Counted from the stretch's first letter, positions 16,294-26,882 are shown. The stretch: 64,000 nt of DNA from Paracidovorax cattleyae (GCF_900104515.1 NZ_FNJL01000006.1:62001-126000); one strand, 5' to 3'. Numbers and translations: made by a program. The notes: generated from the letters alone by a model not told the origin.

Positions 16294-18192
16294 ATGAATC
16301 GTTATCCGGTCTGGAAGTACGCGATCCTCGTGGTCGTGCTGCTCGTGGGGATCCTCTATTCCCTGCCCAATGTGTTCGGTGAGGCGCCCGCGGTGCAGGT
16401 CTCCTCGGCCAAGGCCTCGGTCAAGGTCGATGCCTCGCTGCAGCGGCGCGTCGAGGAGGCGCTGCAGGGCGCCGGCATCACGCCCGACACGGTGAGCCTC
16501 GACGGCAACTCGGTGCGCGCGCGCTTCGACACGCCCGACACCCAGCTCAAGGCCAAGGACGTGATCCAGAAGGCCCTGGTGCCCGATGCGGCCGACCCGC
16601 AGTACATCGTCGCGCTGAACCTCGTCTCCCGTTCGCCCGCATGGCTCACGGCGCTGCACGCGCAGCCCGTCTATCTGGGCCTGGACCTGCGCGGCGGCGT
16701 GCATTTCATGCTGCAGGTGGACATGCAGGCGGCGCTCACCAAGAAGGCCGAGTCCTTTGCGGGCGACCTGCGCACCTTCATGCGCGACCGCAACATCCGC
16801 CACGGCGGCATCAACCGCGACGGCCAGACCATCGAGGTGCGCCTGCGCGACGAGGCCGCCGCCACGGCCACGCGCAACCTCATTTCCGACCAGTTTCCCG
16901 ATCTCGTGGCCACGTCCAGCCCCGGCGGCGACGGCGTGATCGTGCGCGCGACCATCAAGCCCGAGGCCCTGCGCAAGGTGCAGGACCAGGCGCTGAAGCA
17001 GAACATGACCACGCTGCACAACCGGATCAACGAACTCGGCGTGGCCGAGCCGGTGATCCAGCAGCAGGGCACGGACCGCATCGTCGTGCAACTGCCCGGC
17101 GTGCAGGACACGGCCAAGGCCAAGGACATCCTGGGCCGCACCGCCACGCTCGAGGTGCGCATGGTGGACGAGAGCACCGAGGCGCGCGGCGCCGAGCGGG
17201 GCTCCGGCCCGGTGCCGTTCGGCAGCGAGCGCTACCCCGATCGCAGCGGCCAGTTCATCATCGTCAAGAAGCAGGTCATCCTGACGGGCGAGAACCTCAC
17301 CGACGCGCAGCCCGGCTTCGACGGCCAGACCCAGGAGCCGACCGTCAACCTGACGCTCGACGCCAAGGGCGCGCGCATCTTCAAGGACATCACGCGCGAG
17401 AACATCGGCAAGCGCATGGCCATCGTGCTCTTCGAGAAGGGCAAGGGCGAGGTCGTGACGGCCCCGGTGATCCGCTCCGAGATCGGCGGCGGCCGCGTGC
17501 AGATCTCCGGACGCATGACCACGGCCGAGGCCAACGACACCTCGCTGCTGCTGCGCGCCGGCTCGCTGGCTGCGCCGATGGAGATCATCGAGGAATTCAC
17601 CATCGGCCCCAGCCTGGGCGCCGACAACATCAGCCGCGGCATCCACAGCGTGGTCTGGGGCATGGTGGCCATCGCCGTGTTCATGTGCGTGTACTACGCG
17701 CTGTTCGGCGTGTTCTCCACCATCGCGCTGTCGGTGAACGTGCTCATGCTGATCGCCGTGCTGTCCATGCTGCAGGCCACCCTCACGCTGCCCGGCATCG
17801 CCGCCATGGCGCTCGCGCTGGGCGTTGCCATCGACTCGAACGTGCTGATCAACGAGCGCATCCGAGAGGAGCTGCGCGCGGGCGTCGCGCCGCAGGCGGC
17901 CATCCATGCGGGCTACGAGCGCGCCTGGGCGACCATCCTCGACTCCAACGTGACCACGCTCATCGCCGGCCTCGCGCTGCTGGCCTTCGGTTCGGGCCCG
18001 GTGCGCGGCTTTGCCGTGGTGCACTGCCTGGGCATCCTGACCAGCATGTTCTCGGCCGTGTTCTTCTCGCGCGGCCTGGTGAACCTCTGGTACGGCCGCA
18101 AGAAAAAGCTCAAGAGCGTGTCCATCGGCCAGGTGTGGAAGCCCGGTCCCGACACCCCGGCGGTACCCTCTGCGCCGGCCAAGACGAACTGA
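16294..18192 (+). CDS. secD: Protein translocase subunit SecD
   Basis: 632 residues, the normal size. One N-terminal membrane helix (AILVVVLLVGILYSLPNVFG), a large periplasmic region with the SecD signature GLDLRGGVHFMLQVD, and five C-terminal helices holding VNVLMLIAVLSML, MALALGVAIDSNVLINERIREE and the RND-type fold. Uses the proton gradient to complete protein export. Operon with yajC and secF; secF starts 16 bases after the stop. Confidence 0.97.
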   Translation: MNRYPVWKYAILVVVLLVGILYSLPNVFGEAPAVQVSSAKASVKVDASLQRRVEEALQGAGITPDTVSLDGNSVRARFDTPDTQLKAKDVIQKALVPDAADPQYIVALNLVSRSPAWLTALHAQPVYLGLDLRGGVHFMLQVDMQAALTKKAESFAGDLRTFMRDRNIRHGGINRDGQTIEVRLRDEAAATATRNLISDQFPDLVATSSPGGDGVIVRATIKPEALRKVQDQALKQNMTTLHNRINELGVAEPVIQQQGTDRIVVQLPGVQDTAKAKDILGRTATLEVRMVDESTEARGAERGSGPVPFGSERYPDRSGQFIIVKKQVILTGENLTDAQPGFDGQTQEPTVNLTLDAKGARIFKDITRENIGKRMAIVLFEKGKGEVVTAPVIRSEIGGGRVQISGRMTTAEANDTSLLLRAGSLAAPMEIIEEFTIGPSLGADNISRGIHSVVWGMVAIAVFMCVYYALFGVFSTIALSVNVLMLIAVLSMLQATLTLPGIAAMALALGVAIDSNVLINERIREELRAGVAPQAAIHAGYERAWATILDSNVTTLIAGLALLAFGSGPVRGFAVVHCLGILTSMFSAVFFSRGLVNLWYGRKKKLKSVSIGQVWKPGPDTPAVPSAPAKTN

Positions 18193-18208
18193 CCCGAAGG
18201 AAGACGCC

Positions 18209-19162
18209 ATGGAATTCTTCCGCATCAAAAAAGACATCCCCTTCATGAAGCACGCGTTGGTCTTCAACGCGATCTCCTTCATCACCTTCGCGCTGGCCGT
18301 CTTCTTCCTCGTCACGCGCGGGCTGCACCTGTCGGTGGAGTTCACGGGCGGCACCGTGATGGAGGTGGCCTACACCCAGGCGGCCGACACCGGCAAGGTG
18401 CGCGAGGCGGTCTCGCGGCTGGGCTATTCCGACGTGATTGTGCAGAACTTCGGCACCTCGCGCGACGTGATGATCCGCCTGCCCGTGCAGAAGGGGGCGA
18501 CCTCGGCGCAGCAGAGCGAGCAGGTGATGGGGGCCCTCAAGGAGCAGGACCCGGGCGTCACGCTGCGCCGCACGGAATTCGTCGGCCCGCAGGTGGGCGA
18601 GGAACTCGTGCACGGCGGCCTCATGGCGCTGGCCATGGTGGTCGTCGGGATCGTGGTGTACCTCGCCTTCCGCTTCGAATGGAAGTTCGGCGTCGCGGCC
18701 ATCATCGCGAACCTGCACGACGTGGTCATCATCCTGGGCTTCTTCGCCTTCTTCCAGTGGGAGTTCTCGCTGGCCGTGCTGGCTGGCGTGCTTGCGGTGC
18801 TGGGCTATTCGGTGAACGAATCCGTGGTGATCTTCGACCGGATCCGCGAAGCCTTCCGCAAGTACCGCAAGATGACCACACACGAGGTCATCGACCATGC
18901 CATCACGAGCACGATGAGCCGCACGATCATCACCCACGCGTCCACCGAGGCGATGGTGCTGTCGATGTTCTTCTTCGGCGGGCCGAGCCTGCACTACTTC
19001 GCACTCGCGCTGACCATCGGCATCCTTTTCGGCATCTATTCCTCGGTGTTCGTGGCCGCCGCCATCGCCATGTGGCTGGGCATCAAGCGCGAAGACCTGG
19101 TGAAGGCCCCGGCCCGCAAGGAAGGCGACCCCAACGACCCCAACGCCGGGGCGGCGGTCTGA
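18209..19162 (+). CDS. secF: Protein translocase subunit SecF
   Basis: 317 residues. N-terminal helix, then the SecF signature VEFTGGTVMEVAY, and five C-terminal helices including GYSVNESVVIFDRIRE and the segment TSTMSRTIITHAST. Partner of SecD. The C-terminal tail is Pro/Asp/Asn-rich. AAGGAAG precedes the ATG. Confidence 0.97.
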   Translation: MEFFRIKKDIPFMKHALVFNAISFITFALAVFFLVTRGLHLSVEFTGGTVMEVAYTQAADTGKVREAVSRLGYSDVIVQNFGTSRDVMIRLPVQKGATSAQQSEQVMGALKEQDPGVTLRRTEFVGPQVGEELVHGGLMALAMVVVGIVVYLAFRFEWKFGVAAIIANLHDVVIILGFFAFFQWEFSLAVLAGVLAVLGYSVNESVVIFDRIREAFRKYRKMTTHEVIDHAITSTMSRTIITHASTEAMVLSMFFFGGPSLHYFALALTIGILFGIYSSVFVAAAIAMWLGIKREDLVKAPARKEGDPNDPNAGAAV

Positions 19163-19190
19163 GCTCGGCACCGCATTCCGGGCACCGACG

Positions 19191-19207
19191 GGCCGCCGGA
19201 GGCGGCC
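19191..19207 (+). terminator. GC-rich hairpin after secF
   Basis: GGCCGCC-gga-GGCGGCC, a perfect 7-base stem followed by GGTTT. It lies 28 bases after the secF stop and before the DUF1631 gene. The short T stretch suggests modest intrinsic termination. Confidence 0.5.
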
Positions 19208-19313
19208 GGTTTAGCATTTGCATCGATGGAATTCCGCGGGGCGGATCGTCCGTTGGAAGTCTGCGAATTCCCACACACCGGCGGGCCTGCCTCGCGCTCA
19301 TAATTCGCGGCGT

Positions 19314-21698
19314 ATGGAGACTTCGTCCACCTTCCCGTCGAATGCGAGGCGCCTGGCCCGCCTGGGGCGCCAGCGTTTCATCGAGGGGCTGGGTGAAGGC
19401 CTGCCCGCCCTGGATGCCGAGCTCCAGGAGTTCACCGGCCACCTCATGGGCCTGACGGCGACGCAGCGCGTCATGCAGGAGCGCCGCGACCTGTGGATGC
19501 GCTACCAGCAGTTCCATGGTGCGTGGGTCGCCGGCGCGGCCCGGTCGCTGCGCGATGCGGCCACCACGCTCCCCAGCACGCGCAGCGCCGCGCTGTCCGG
19601 CGGCCTTTCGCTCGCGGGCCTCGAGCTGGTGAGCGACGACGTGGTGGAAAACAAGATTCTCGCGTCCCGCATCGGCCTGTCCGTGGCGGAGCGGGCCGGT
19701 CCCGCCTTCGACGCGGTGCGCAGGCATCTGCAGCACCTCGAAGGCGAGGAGCCCGGCGAACGCGACCTCCTGCGCCCCGAGGTCCTGGCCCTGCATCTCG
19801 TGGATCCGTGGGTGGCCTGCGGCCTGCTGCGCGCGGACCTGCAGGCCCTGCTCGAGCCGTTGCAGCGCGCCCTTGGGGCGCTGGTGCTCGCGCAGTACGA
19901 GGCCCTGGTCCGCTTTTTCGAGGAGCAGGGCGTGCGGCCGGACGACGACCTGCGTTCGCGCGTGCGCCGTACGGGAGGCACGACGGTGCAGGGGGGGCTG
20001 GGGCCGGCGTCGGCGTCCGGAATGGGGGCCATGCCGCAGGCCGGGGACCCGTCCACCGGCGGCGGGCTGCGCGCTCCTTCCCGGCCGATGGGGCCCATGC
20101 AGGGCGGGGGCCCGGGTTTCGCCGGCACACAGGCCGCCGCCTACGGTTCGCCGCTGGCCAGGGCGCGCCAGCGCGCGCAAGGCGTGATGGGGCAATTGCG
20201 CAGGATTCTCGTGCAGCCGGCCATCGCCGCATTCAACCCCTCCGTTGCCGGGCGCGCGGCGGGTACCGGGGGGGAGGCCCCTGCTCCGGCGGCGCCCGCC
20301 TCCGCTGCGCTGCAGCAGGCCCTGGCGGAACAGCGGCTGATGGCCGACAGCTTCTACCAAAGCGAGATCGCCACGCTGGTCCTGGACTACCACAGCCCCG
20401 CCGCGGTGGTGCAGGTGGCCGGCGCCGCGCGCGAGCGTACCGCGGAGCTCAAGGCCAAGGCGGAAACGCCGGGCGAGAAGGCCATCATCGAGGTGGTCGC
20501 GCTCATGTTCCAGAGCATCCTGAGCGAGGACCGCATCCCGCCCGCGGTGCGCGTGTGGTTCGCACGCCTGCAGGTTCCCGTGCTGCGGGTGGCCCTGGCC
20601 GAACCCGAATTCTTCAGCGACATGGCACACCCGGCCCGCCAGCTCATCGACCGCATGGGCGGGGTGGTCCTGGGCTTCGACACCGCGGCGATCCAGGGCA
20701 GCGCCCTGGAGGCCGAGATCCGGCGCGTGGTGCAGGTGATCGAGCAGTACCCGGAGACGGGGCAGCGGGTGTTCCAGCTGGTGCTGGCGGAGTTCGAGGC
20801 CTTCATTTCGCGGTTCCTCACGGCACCCCAGGCCACTTCGCGCATCGTGAGCGTGGCGCAGCAGGTGGAGCAGAAGGAGACGATGGCGATCCAGTACACC
20901 ATCGAGCTGCGCAACCTGCTCAAGGACATGCCGGTGCGCGACGAGATCCGCAGCTTCCTGTTCAAAACCTGGGCCGAAGTGCTGGCGCTGTCGGCCGTGC
21001 GCAGCGGGGCGCAGCATGCGGACACGGCCGCGTTCAAGCGGGCGGCCACCGACCTCGTGTGGGCCGCCAGCGCCAAGCCCCAGCGGGCGGAGCGCGCCCA
21101 GGTCATCCAGAGCCTGCCGGGGCTGCTGCAGCGGCTGCGGCAGGGCATGGAGCTGCTGGGGGTGACCGGTGCGCCGCAGGACGTGCACATCAAGATCCTC
21201 ACCGACACGCTCGCCGACGCCTTTCTCTCCAAGACGGCTTCCATTCCGCAGGCGCACATCGATGCGATGGCCCGGCGCCTGGACCACCTCGAGGACTACA
21301 TGAGCGACGCCACGCTGGGCGACATGCCGCTCGATGCCGACTACCTGGAAATGATGCTGGGCATCGATGCCTCGTCCATCCACGTCGCGGCGGACAACGG
21401 CACGCCCGTGGACGAGGCCATGGTGGCCTGGGCACGCGAGCTGCAGCTGGGGGCGTGGTTCACGCTGGACCACAACGGCGCCTCGGCGCAGGTGCAGTAC
21501 GCATGGCACAGCGAGCGCCGGCAGCTGCATCTTTTCGCGGCGCCGGACGGCAGCAGCTACCTGCTGCAGTTGCGGCGGATGGCCGCCTATCTGCAATCGG
21601 GCCTGCTGGTGCCGCAGGAAGAGGAAGCTCTCACGATGCGCGCGACGCGCGACGCGCTCGCCAAGATCGACGCGAATCCGGAACGGCTGCTGGGGTAG
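19314..21698 (+). CDS. DUF1631 family protein
   Basis: 794 residues, the usual size for this family of unknown function found in beta- and gammaproteobacteria. No signal peptide or membrane segment. Recognisable parts are the N-terminal helical region (LARLGRQRFIEGLGEGL), a Gly/Met/Pro-rich low-complexity linker (about residues 220-280), the central segment LAEQRLMADSFYQSEIATL, and the C-terminal part with ELQLGAWFTLDHNG (a PilZ-like flavour, which would suggest cyclic-di-GMP binding but is not certain). The ATG at 19314 follows a weak ribosome site. Confidence 0.82.
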   Translation: METSSTFPSNARRLARLGRQRFIEGLGEGLPALDAELQEFTGHLMGLTATQRVMQERRDLWMRYQQFHGAWVAGAARSLRDAATTLPSTRSAALSGGLSLAGLELVSDDVVENKILASRIGLSVAERAGPAFDAVRRHLQHLEGEEPGERDLLRPEVLALHLVDPWVACGLLRADLQALLEPLQRALGALVLAQYEALVRFFEEQGVRPDDDLRSRVRRTGGTTVQGGLGPASASGMGAMPQAGDPSTGGGLRAPSRPMGPMQGGGPGFAGTQAAAYGSPLARARQRAQGVMGQLRRILVQPAIAAFNPSVAGRAAGTGGEAPAPAAPASAALQQALAEQRLMADSFYQSEIATLVLDYHSPAAVVQVAGAARERTAELKAKAETPGEKAIIEVVALMFQSILSEDRIPPAVRVWFARLQVPVLRVALAEPEFFSDMAHPARQLIDRMGGVVLGFDTAAIQGSALEAEIRRVVQVIEQYPETGQRVFQLVLAEFEAFISRFLTAPQATSRIVSVAQQVEQKETMAIQYTIELRNLLKDMPVRDEIRSFLFKTWAEVLALSAVRSGAQHADTAAFKRAATDLVWAASAKPQRAERAQVIQSLPGLLQRLRQGMELLGVTGAPQDVHIKILTDTLADAFLSKTASIPQAHIDAMARRLDHLEDYMSDATLGDMPLDADYLEMMLGIDASSIHVAADNGTPVDEAMVAWARELQLGAWFTLDHNGASAQVQYAWHSERRQLHLFAAPDGSSYLLQLRRMAAYLQSGLLVPQEEEALTMRATRDALAKIDANPERLLG

Positions 21699-21704
21699 CC
21701 GCTG

Positions 21705-22202
21705 TCACTCGTCCGGCGGTGCTTCCAGGCCGGACGGCGCCAGGCCGTCGTCGGCCTCCATGCGGCCGCCGACCACGCGCCGCACCACGTCGCCCGGGAA
21801 GCCGCGCGCCGCGAGGAAGCGCATCTGGCGTGCCCGCTCCCGGGGTGTTTCCGGGGGCGTGCCGAAGCGCTGGCGCCAGACGGCGAGGGCGCGGGCCGCC
21901 TCACTGCCGCGCAGGCGCTCGGCCGTCTCGCGCACCAGCGCATCGTCCAGCCCCTTGGACCGCAGCTCCTGCACCACGCGCTGCGTGCCCAGCCGTGCCG
22001 CACGGCGGTGCACCACGGATTCGGCCACGCGAGCGGCATTGATGAAGTCCTTGGCCTGGAGTTCGTCCAGCACTGCGTGCAGGTCGTCGCCTTCCTGCAC
22101 GTGCCGCGCGAGCTTCGCCTCCAGTTCGGAGCGCGAGTGCTCGCGCTGCGCCAGCAGGTGCAGCGCGCGGCCCTTGAGGGAGAGGGGGGAAGAAAGACCC
22201 AT
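21705..22202 (-). CDS. recX: Regulatory protein RecX
   Basis: 165 residues, three-helix repeats of RecX (ALHLLAQREHSRSELEAKL, AARLGTQRVVQELRSKGL, RARQMRFLAARGFPGDVV). Binds RecA filaments and limits recombinase activity. Lies directly downstream of recA in the same direction, separated by a hairpin that probably reduces its expression relative to recA. Confidence 0.93.
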   Translation of the reverse strand: MGLSSPLSLKGRALHLLAQREHSRSELEAKLARHVQEGDDLHAVLDELQAKDFINAARVAESVVHRRAARLGTQRVVQELRSKGLDDALVRETAERLRGSEAARALAVWRQRFGTPPETPRERARQMRFLAARGFPGDVVRRVVGGRMEADDGLAPSGLEAPPDE

Positions 22203-22217
22203 GGGAGTCGCAAGCCG

Positions 22218-22250
22218 CGCCGGCACGCCGCGAAAAGCGGCAGGCCGGCG
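22218..22250 (-). terminator. Hairpin between recA and recX (attenuator)
   Basis: Outer stem CGCCGGC / GCCGGCG (22218-22224 and 22244-22250), inner stem CCGC/GCGG with loop gaaaa. It fills the 66-base recA-recX gap. A partial terminator at this place is known in E. coli, where it keeps RecX low relative to RecA; the same role is inferred here. Confidence 0.55.
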
Positions 22251-22268
22251 CTCCGTGTGCCCTGCGTG

Positions 22269-23333
<1,065 letters not shown>

Positions 23334-23395
23334 GGAGTGCTCCTGAAAGAGGAAAACGTGGAAGGAAAGCCGGCGAATGCGATGCCATCGGATGG

Positions 23396-23411
23396 CTGTC
23401 TTCAATCACAG
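23396..23411 (-). promoter_or_regulatory. LexA-binding SOS box of recA
   Basis: CTGT-N8-ACAG, an exact match to the LexA consensus of beta- and gammaproteobacteria, 63 bases upstream of the recA start and just downstream of the predicted recA transcription start. It also lies about 10 bases upstream of the -35 of the divergent MarR promoter, so LexA could touch both genes. Confidence 0.85.
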
Positions 23412-23420
23412 GCTGGATGC

Positions 23421-23448
23421 TTGACCAGTAGTGTAGGGGTTGGATACT
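23421..23448 (+). promoter_or_regulatory. Predicted promoter of the MarR gene, interleaved with the recA promoter
   Basis: TTGACC (23421-23426), a 16-base spacer, GATACT (23443-23448), 46 bases before the MarR start. It overlaps the recA promoter on the other strand, so the two genes probably compete for polymerase. Predicted from consensus only. Confidence 0.45.
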
Positions 23449-23458
23449 TTTCAAACAA
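23430..23458 (-). promoter_or_regulatory. Predicted recA promoter
   Basis: On the minus strand TTGTTT (23458-23453), a 17-base spacer, then TACACT (23435-23430). The LexA box falls just downstream of the expected start point, so bound repressor would block escape of RNA polymerase. Predicted from consensus only. Confidence 0.5.
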
Positions 23459-23493
23459 TGCATTTTTTGATCAGTTTGCCTGACAATTGATGC

Positions 23494-24018
23494 ATGGTTT
23501 TTTCCCCGTTTCCTCGACCCCCGTCGGGCAGCCTGGCCCCCCGGGACGACGCCTGGCGCCTGACCCACCTGGGCCGCCTGCTCGGCCATGCCATGCGCCG
23601 CTTCGACGCGCGCGTGCTCGAGCTGATGGCGCACGACGTGCAGGTTCCCCTGGCACTCTCGCACCTGGCTGCGCGCGACCAGGTCAGCGCGGCCCACATC
23701 CACATCACGCGCCACCTGTCGCTGCAGGGCGACCGGCTCACCGACCTGGCGGCGCGCGCCGGCATGGCCAAGCAGTCGATGGCCGCGCTGGTGGACCAGT
23801 GCGAAGCGTGGGGGCTGGTGGTGCGGGAGCCCGACCCGCATGACGCGCGGGCGCGCCGGGTGCGCTTCACCGACACGGGCCTGGCCTGGCTGCAGGCCTT
23901 TCGCAGTGCGGTCGCGCAGGCCGAGGCGGAATTCGGTGCGGAGGTGGGCGACGCCGTGGCCGCGGTGGTGCGGCTGGGCCTGGAGGCCTATGCGGGGGGC
24001 GACGGCATGGCGGAGTGA
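23494..24018 (+). CDS. MarR family transcriptional regulator
   Basis: 174 residues. Winged helix-turn-helix with the MarR pattern: dimer helix [18 protein letters not shown], recognition region [22 protein letters not shown], and wing [19 protein letters not shown]. Ligand and targets unknown. Divergent from recA and just upstream of a two-component pair that runs the same way, though 101 bases separate them. Confidence 0.85.
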   Translation: MVFSPFPRPPSGSLAPRDDAWRLTHLGRLLGHAMRRFDARVLELMAHDVQVPLALSHLAARDQVSAAHIHITRHLSLQGDRLTDLAARAGMAKQSMAALVDQCEAWGLVVREPDPHDARARRVRFTDTGLAWLQAFRSAVAQAEAEFGAEVGDAVAAVVRLGLEAYAGGDGMAE

Positions 24019-24119
24019 CCCCGTGCCGCGCACCAGCCGATGTCCCTAGAATCGGCGGAAAGCCCGGGGGCAGGTCACGCCGCCTGCGGCGCATCCCCAG
24101 AAACACCGGAGACAGGCCC

Positions 24120-24794
24120 ATGCGCATCCTCATTGCCGAAGACGATCAGGTTCTGGCGGATGGCCTGCTGCGCACGCTGCGCGGCTCCGGGGCGGCGGTG
24201 GACCACGTGGCGAGCGGCAGCGATGCCGACACCGTGCTCGCGACGACGGAGGAATTCGACCTGCTGATCCTCGATCTCGGCCTGCCGCGCATGCATGGCC
24301 TGGATGTGCTCAAGCGGCTGCGCGGCCGCGGCTCGGCGCTGCCCGTGCTGATCCTCACGGCGGCCGACAGCGTGGAGGAGCGCGTGAAGGGCCTGGATTA
24401 TGGCGCCGACGACTACATGGCCAAACCCTTCTCGCTGCAGGAGCTGGAGGCGCGCGTGCGCGCCCTCACGCGGCGTGGCATGGGCGCCACCAGCAGCACC
24501 ATCCGGCACGGCCCGCTCGTCTATGACCAGGCGGGGCGCATGGCCACCATCGACGGCAAGCTGGTGGAGCTGTCCGCCCGCGAACTGGGCCTGCTGGAAG
24601 TGCTGCTGCAGCGCGCCGGGCGGCTGGTGAGCAAGGAGCAACTGGTGGAGCGGCTCTGCGAATGGGGCGAGGAAGTGAGCAACAACGCCATCGAGGTGTA
24701 CATCCACCGCCTGCGCAAGAAGATAGAGCGCGGGCCGATCCGCATCGCCACGGTGCGGGGGCTGGGCTACTGCCTGGAGAAGGTCGCCGCCTAG
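24120..24794 (+). CDS. Response regulator, OmpR family (TctD/QseB-like)
   Basis: 224 residues. Receiver domain with acidic pocket AEDD, phospho-acceptor Asp52 (LLILDLGLP), Thr80 and Lys102 (YMAKPFS); C-terminal winged helix (ARELGLLEVLLQRAG, then NAIEVYIHRLRKKIE, VRGLGYCLEK). Pairs with the histidine kinase 31 bases downstream. TctD/TctE-type pairs control tricarboxylate transport, and a Bug-type binding protein lies 5 kb away, but a link is only suggested. Confidence 0.9.
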   Translation: MRILIAEDDQVLADGLLRTLRGSGAAVDHVASGSDADTVLATTEEFDLLILDLGLPRMHGLDVLKRLRGRGSALPVLILTAADSVEERVKGLDYGADDYMAKPFSLQELEARVRALTRRGMGATSSTIRHGPLVYDQAGRMATIDGKLVELSARELGLLEVLLQRAGRLVSKEQLVERLCEWGEEVSNNAIEVYIHRLRKKIERGPIRIATVRGLGYCLEKVAA

Positions 24795-24825
24795 CGCGGC
24801 CTCCTCCTGCCGCGGGCGACGTGCC

Positions 24826-26283
24826 TTGAAGATCTTCCAGCGCGAACAGCGGTCGCTTTTCGGGGAGATCCTCGACTGGATGCTCACGCCGCTGCTGCTG
24901 CTGTGGCCGGTGAGTCTGGCGCTGACCTGGCTCGTGGCCCAGGGGCTGGCGAACAAGCCCTTCGACCGGGCGCTGGAGTACAACGCCCATGCGCTCGCGC
25001 AACTCGTCACGGTGCAGGACGGCCGCGTGCAGTTCAACCTGCCGCAGCCTGCCGGCGAGATCCTGCGCGCGGATGAATCCGACATCGTCTACTACCAGGT
25101 CCTGGGGCCCCGCGGGGAGTTCCTGTCCGGCGAACGCGACCTGCCCCGGCCACAGCCGCCCGAGGACGATCGCCCGCTGTCCGGCCAGGTGCGGCTGCGC
25201 GACGCGGAATTGCGTGGCATCGAGATCCGCGTGGCGGCCATCTGGGTGCGGTTGCCGATACAGGGGGCTCCCGCTGCGCTGGTGCAGGTGGCGGAAACGC
25301 GGGAAAAACGCAGCGTGCTCGCCACCGAGATCATCAAGGGCGTGATGCTGCCGCAGTTCGTCATCCTGCCGCTCGCCGTGCTGCTGGTCTGGCTCGCGCT
25401 GGCACGCGGCATCCAGCCGCTGCACCGGCTGGAAGAGCGCATTCGCGCACGCGATCCGGACGACCTGTCCCCGCTGGACCACCGGGCGGTGCCGATGGAG
25501 GTGGCTCCATTGGTGGATTCGGTGAACGATCTGCTGCAGCGGCTGCAGGATTCACTGGCCACGCAGAAGCGTTTCCTGGCGGATGCCGCGCACCAGCTCA
25601 AGACTCCCCTGGCGGGTTTGCGCATGCAGGCCGATCTTGCACAGCGCGAGGGCACCAGCACGGAAGACCTCAAGCGCTCGCTGCAGCAGATCGGCCGCGC
25701 CAGCGTGCGTGCGACCCATACAGTCAACCAGCTGCTCGCGCTCGCGCGCGCGGAAGCCGGTGGCGCCGTGCTGTCGCGGCAGCCGGTGGATCTTGCGCGC
25801 CTGGTGCGCGAGGCCGTGCGCGACTGCGTGCCCCGCGCGCTGGAGAAGTCCATCGATCTCGGCTACGAAGGGGCCCAGCCGGCGGACCCCGGCGTGTGGG
25901 TGGACGGCAACCCGACCCTGCTCAAGGAGCTGGCGCGCAATCTGCTGGACAACGCGATCAATTACACGCCTTCCAGCAGCCGCTGGCCCGGGGTGGTGAC
26001 TGCGCGGGTGCTGGCCGATCGGTTCGGGCGCATCGTGCTGCTGCAGGTGGAGGATTCCGGCCCTGGCGTGCCGGAGGCCGAGCGCGAACTGGTGTTCCGT
26101 CCGTTCTACCGCGCCTTGGGCACCGATGCCGACGGTTCGGGCCTGGGCCTGCCGATCGTGCTGGAAATCGCGCGCCAGCATGGCGCGGAGGTGCGGCTGG
26201 AAGACGCGCATCCGGGAGTGAGTCCGTCGGGCGCGTGCTTTTCCGTGCGGTTTTCCGCAGGGGACGACCCGGAACCCGCGTGA
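24826..26283 (+). CDS. Sensor histidine kinase (TctE-like)
   Basis: 485 residues. Two membrane helices (about residues 20-40 and 170-192) flank a periplasmic sensor region of the 2CSK_N type. Then HAMP, the H-box FLADAAHQLKTPLAGLR with phospho-acceptor His256, the N-box LLDNAINYTP and the G-boxes EDSGPGVPEAE and GSGLGLPIV. The in-frame start is a TTG at 24826; no ATG or GTG gives the expected N-terminus, so this rare start is my choice. Signals to the OmpR-type regulator upstream. Confidence 0.9.
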   Translation: MKIFQREQRSLFGEILDWMLTPLLLLWPVSLALTWLVAQGLANKPFDRALEYNAHALAQLVTVQDGRVQFNLPQPAGEILRADESDIVYYQVLGPRGEFLSGERDLPRPQPPEDDRPLSGQVRLRDAELRGIEIRVAAIWVRLPIQGAPAALVQVAETREKRSVLATEIIKGVMLPQFVILPLAVLLVWLALARGIQPLHRLEERIRARDPDDLSPLDHRAVPMEVAPLVDSVNDLLQRLQDSLATQKRFLADAAHQLKTPLAGLRMQADLAQREGTSTEDLKRSLQQIGRASVRATHTVNQLLALARAEAGGAVLSRQPVDLARLVREAVRDCVPRALEKSIDLGYEGAQPADPGVWVDGNPTLLKELARNLLDNAINYTPSSSRWPGVVTARVLADRFGRIVLLQVEDSGPGVPEAERELVFRPFYRALGTDADGSGLGLPIVLEIARQHGAEVRLEDAHPGVSPSGACFSVRFSAGDDPEPA

Positions 26284-26323
26284 GCAGGCCGCTCCCGCTG
26301 CCTGGCTGACGGTCCATGCGACA

Positions 26324-26353
26324 CAGCCCGCCAGGCGCGGGCCGGGCGGGCTG
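26324..26353. terminator. Hairpin between convergent genes
   Basis: CAGCCCGCC / GGCGGGCTG, a perfect 9-base stem with a 12-base loop, in the 121-base gap between the kinase (rightward) and a DUF4148 gene (leftward). Probably a two-way terminator, although no T-run is present. Confidence 0.5.
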
Positions 26354-26404
26354 CGTACTGTCCGCGGCTCCCGCGAACGGGGGCCTTGGCATCAGGCGTG
26401 ACCG

Positions 26405-26770
26405 TCAGTTCGTCATCGGCACAGTGCCGTGTTCGTACATGCTGGCCACGGCGCTCACGTCGCCGCCCAGGCGGCGGACTTCTGCCACGTATTCGGGGCC
26501 GCTGCGCAGGCGCTGGTATTCAGCCAGGCGTTCCTGGTACACGGGGTCGCTGGCCGGCGAGCGTTCGCCCACCTGGAACTTGTCCAGGCCGGCGCGGCGC
26601 CACAGGTTGGCGTCGGCGAGCACTTCGGCGCGCGACAGCGGCTGCTGGGTGGATTGCGAGGCCACCGGTGCGGGACCGGCCCATTCTTCCTGGGACAGGG
26701 GAGCGGCAGAGGCTGCGGTGGCGCCTGCGAAGGCGATGGTGGCGATGGCGATGAGATGCTTGCGATTCAT
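26405..26770 (-). CDS. DUF4148 family secreted protein (copy 1)
   Basis: 121 residues with signal peptide ending SAAP. Matches DUF4148: PLSRAEVLADANLWRRAGL, then YQERLAEYQRLRSGPEYVAEVRR. Small periplasmic proteins of this kind are multiplied in Burkholderiales; function unknown. A paralog lies next to it, with the shared core SRAEV-AD--LW-RAGL and LAEY-RLRSGPEY-AEVRR. Both have the same palindrome about 100 bases upstream of the start. Confidence 0.88.
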   Translation of the reverse strand: MNRKHLIAIATIAFAGATAASAAPLSQEEWAGPAPVASQSTQQPLSRAEVLADANLWRRAGLDKFQVGERSPASDPVYQERLAEYQRLRSGPEYVAEVRRLGGDVSAVASMYEHGTVPMTN

Positions 26771-26866
26771 GGCGATGAGTCCTTTCTTCGACAAGGGGAA
26801 CAATGTGCAGCACGCCGGATTGCGTTCTGCATGGGACGAAGTTTGCGCCTCTTCCCTGCCCCTGCA

Positions 26867-26882
26867 TGTGCGAAAACGCACG
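26867..26882 (-). promoter_or_regulatory. Palindrome upstream of DUF4148 copy 1
   Basis: TGTGCG-aaaa-CGCACG, about 97-112 bases upstream of the start. A near-identical element stands upstream of copy 2. Likely a binding site of a shared regulator. The rest of the 205-base gap shows no gene. Confidence 0.5.
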
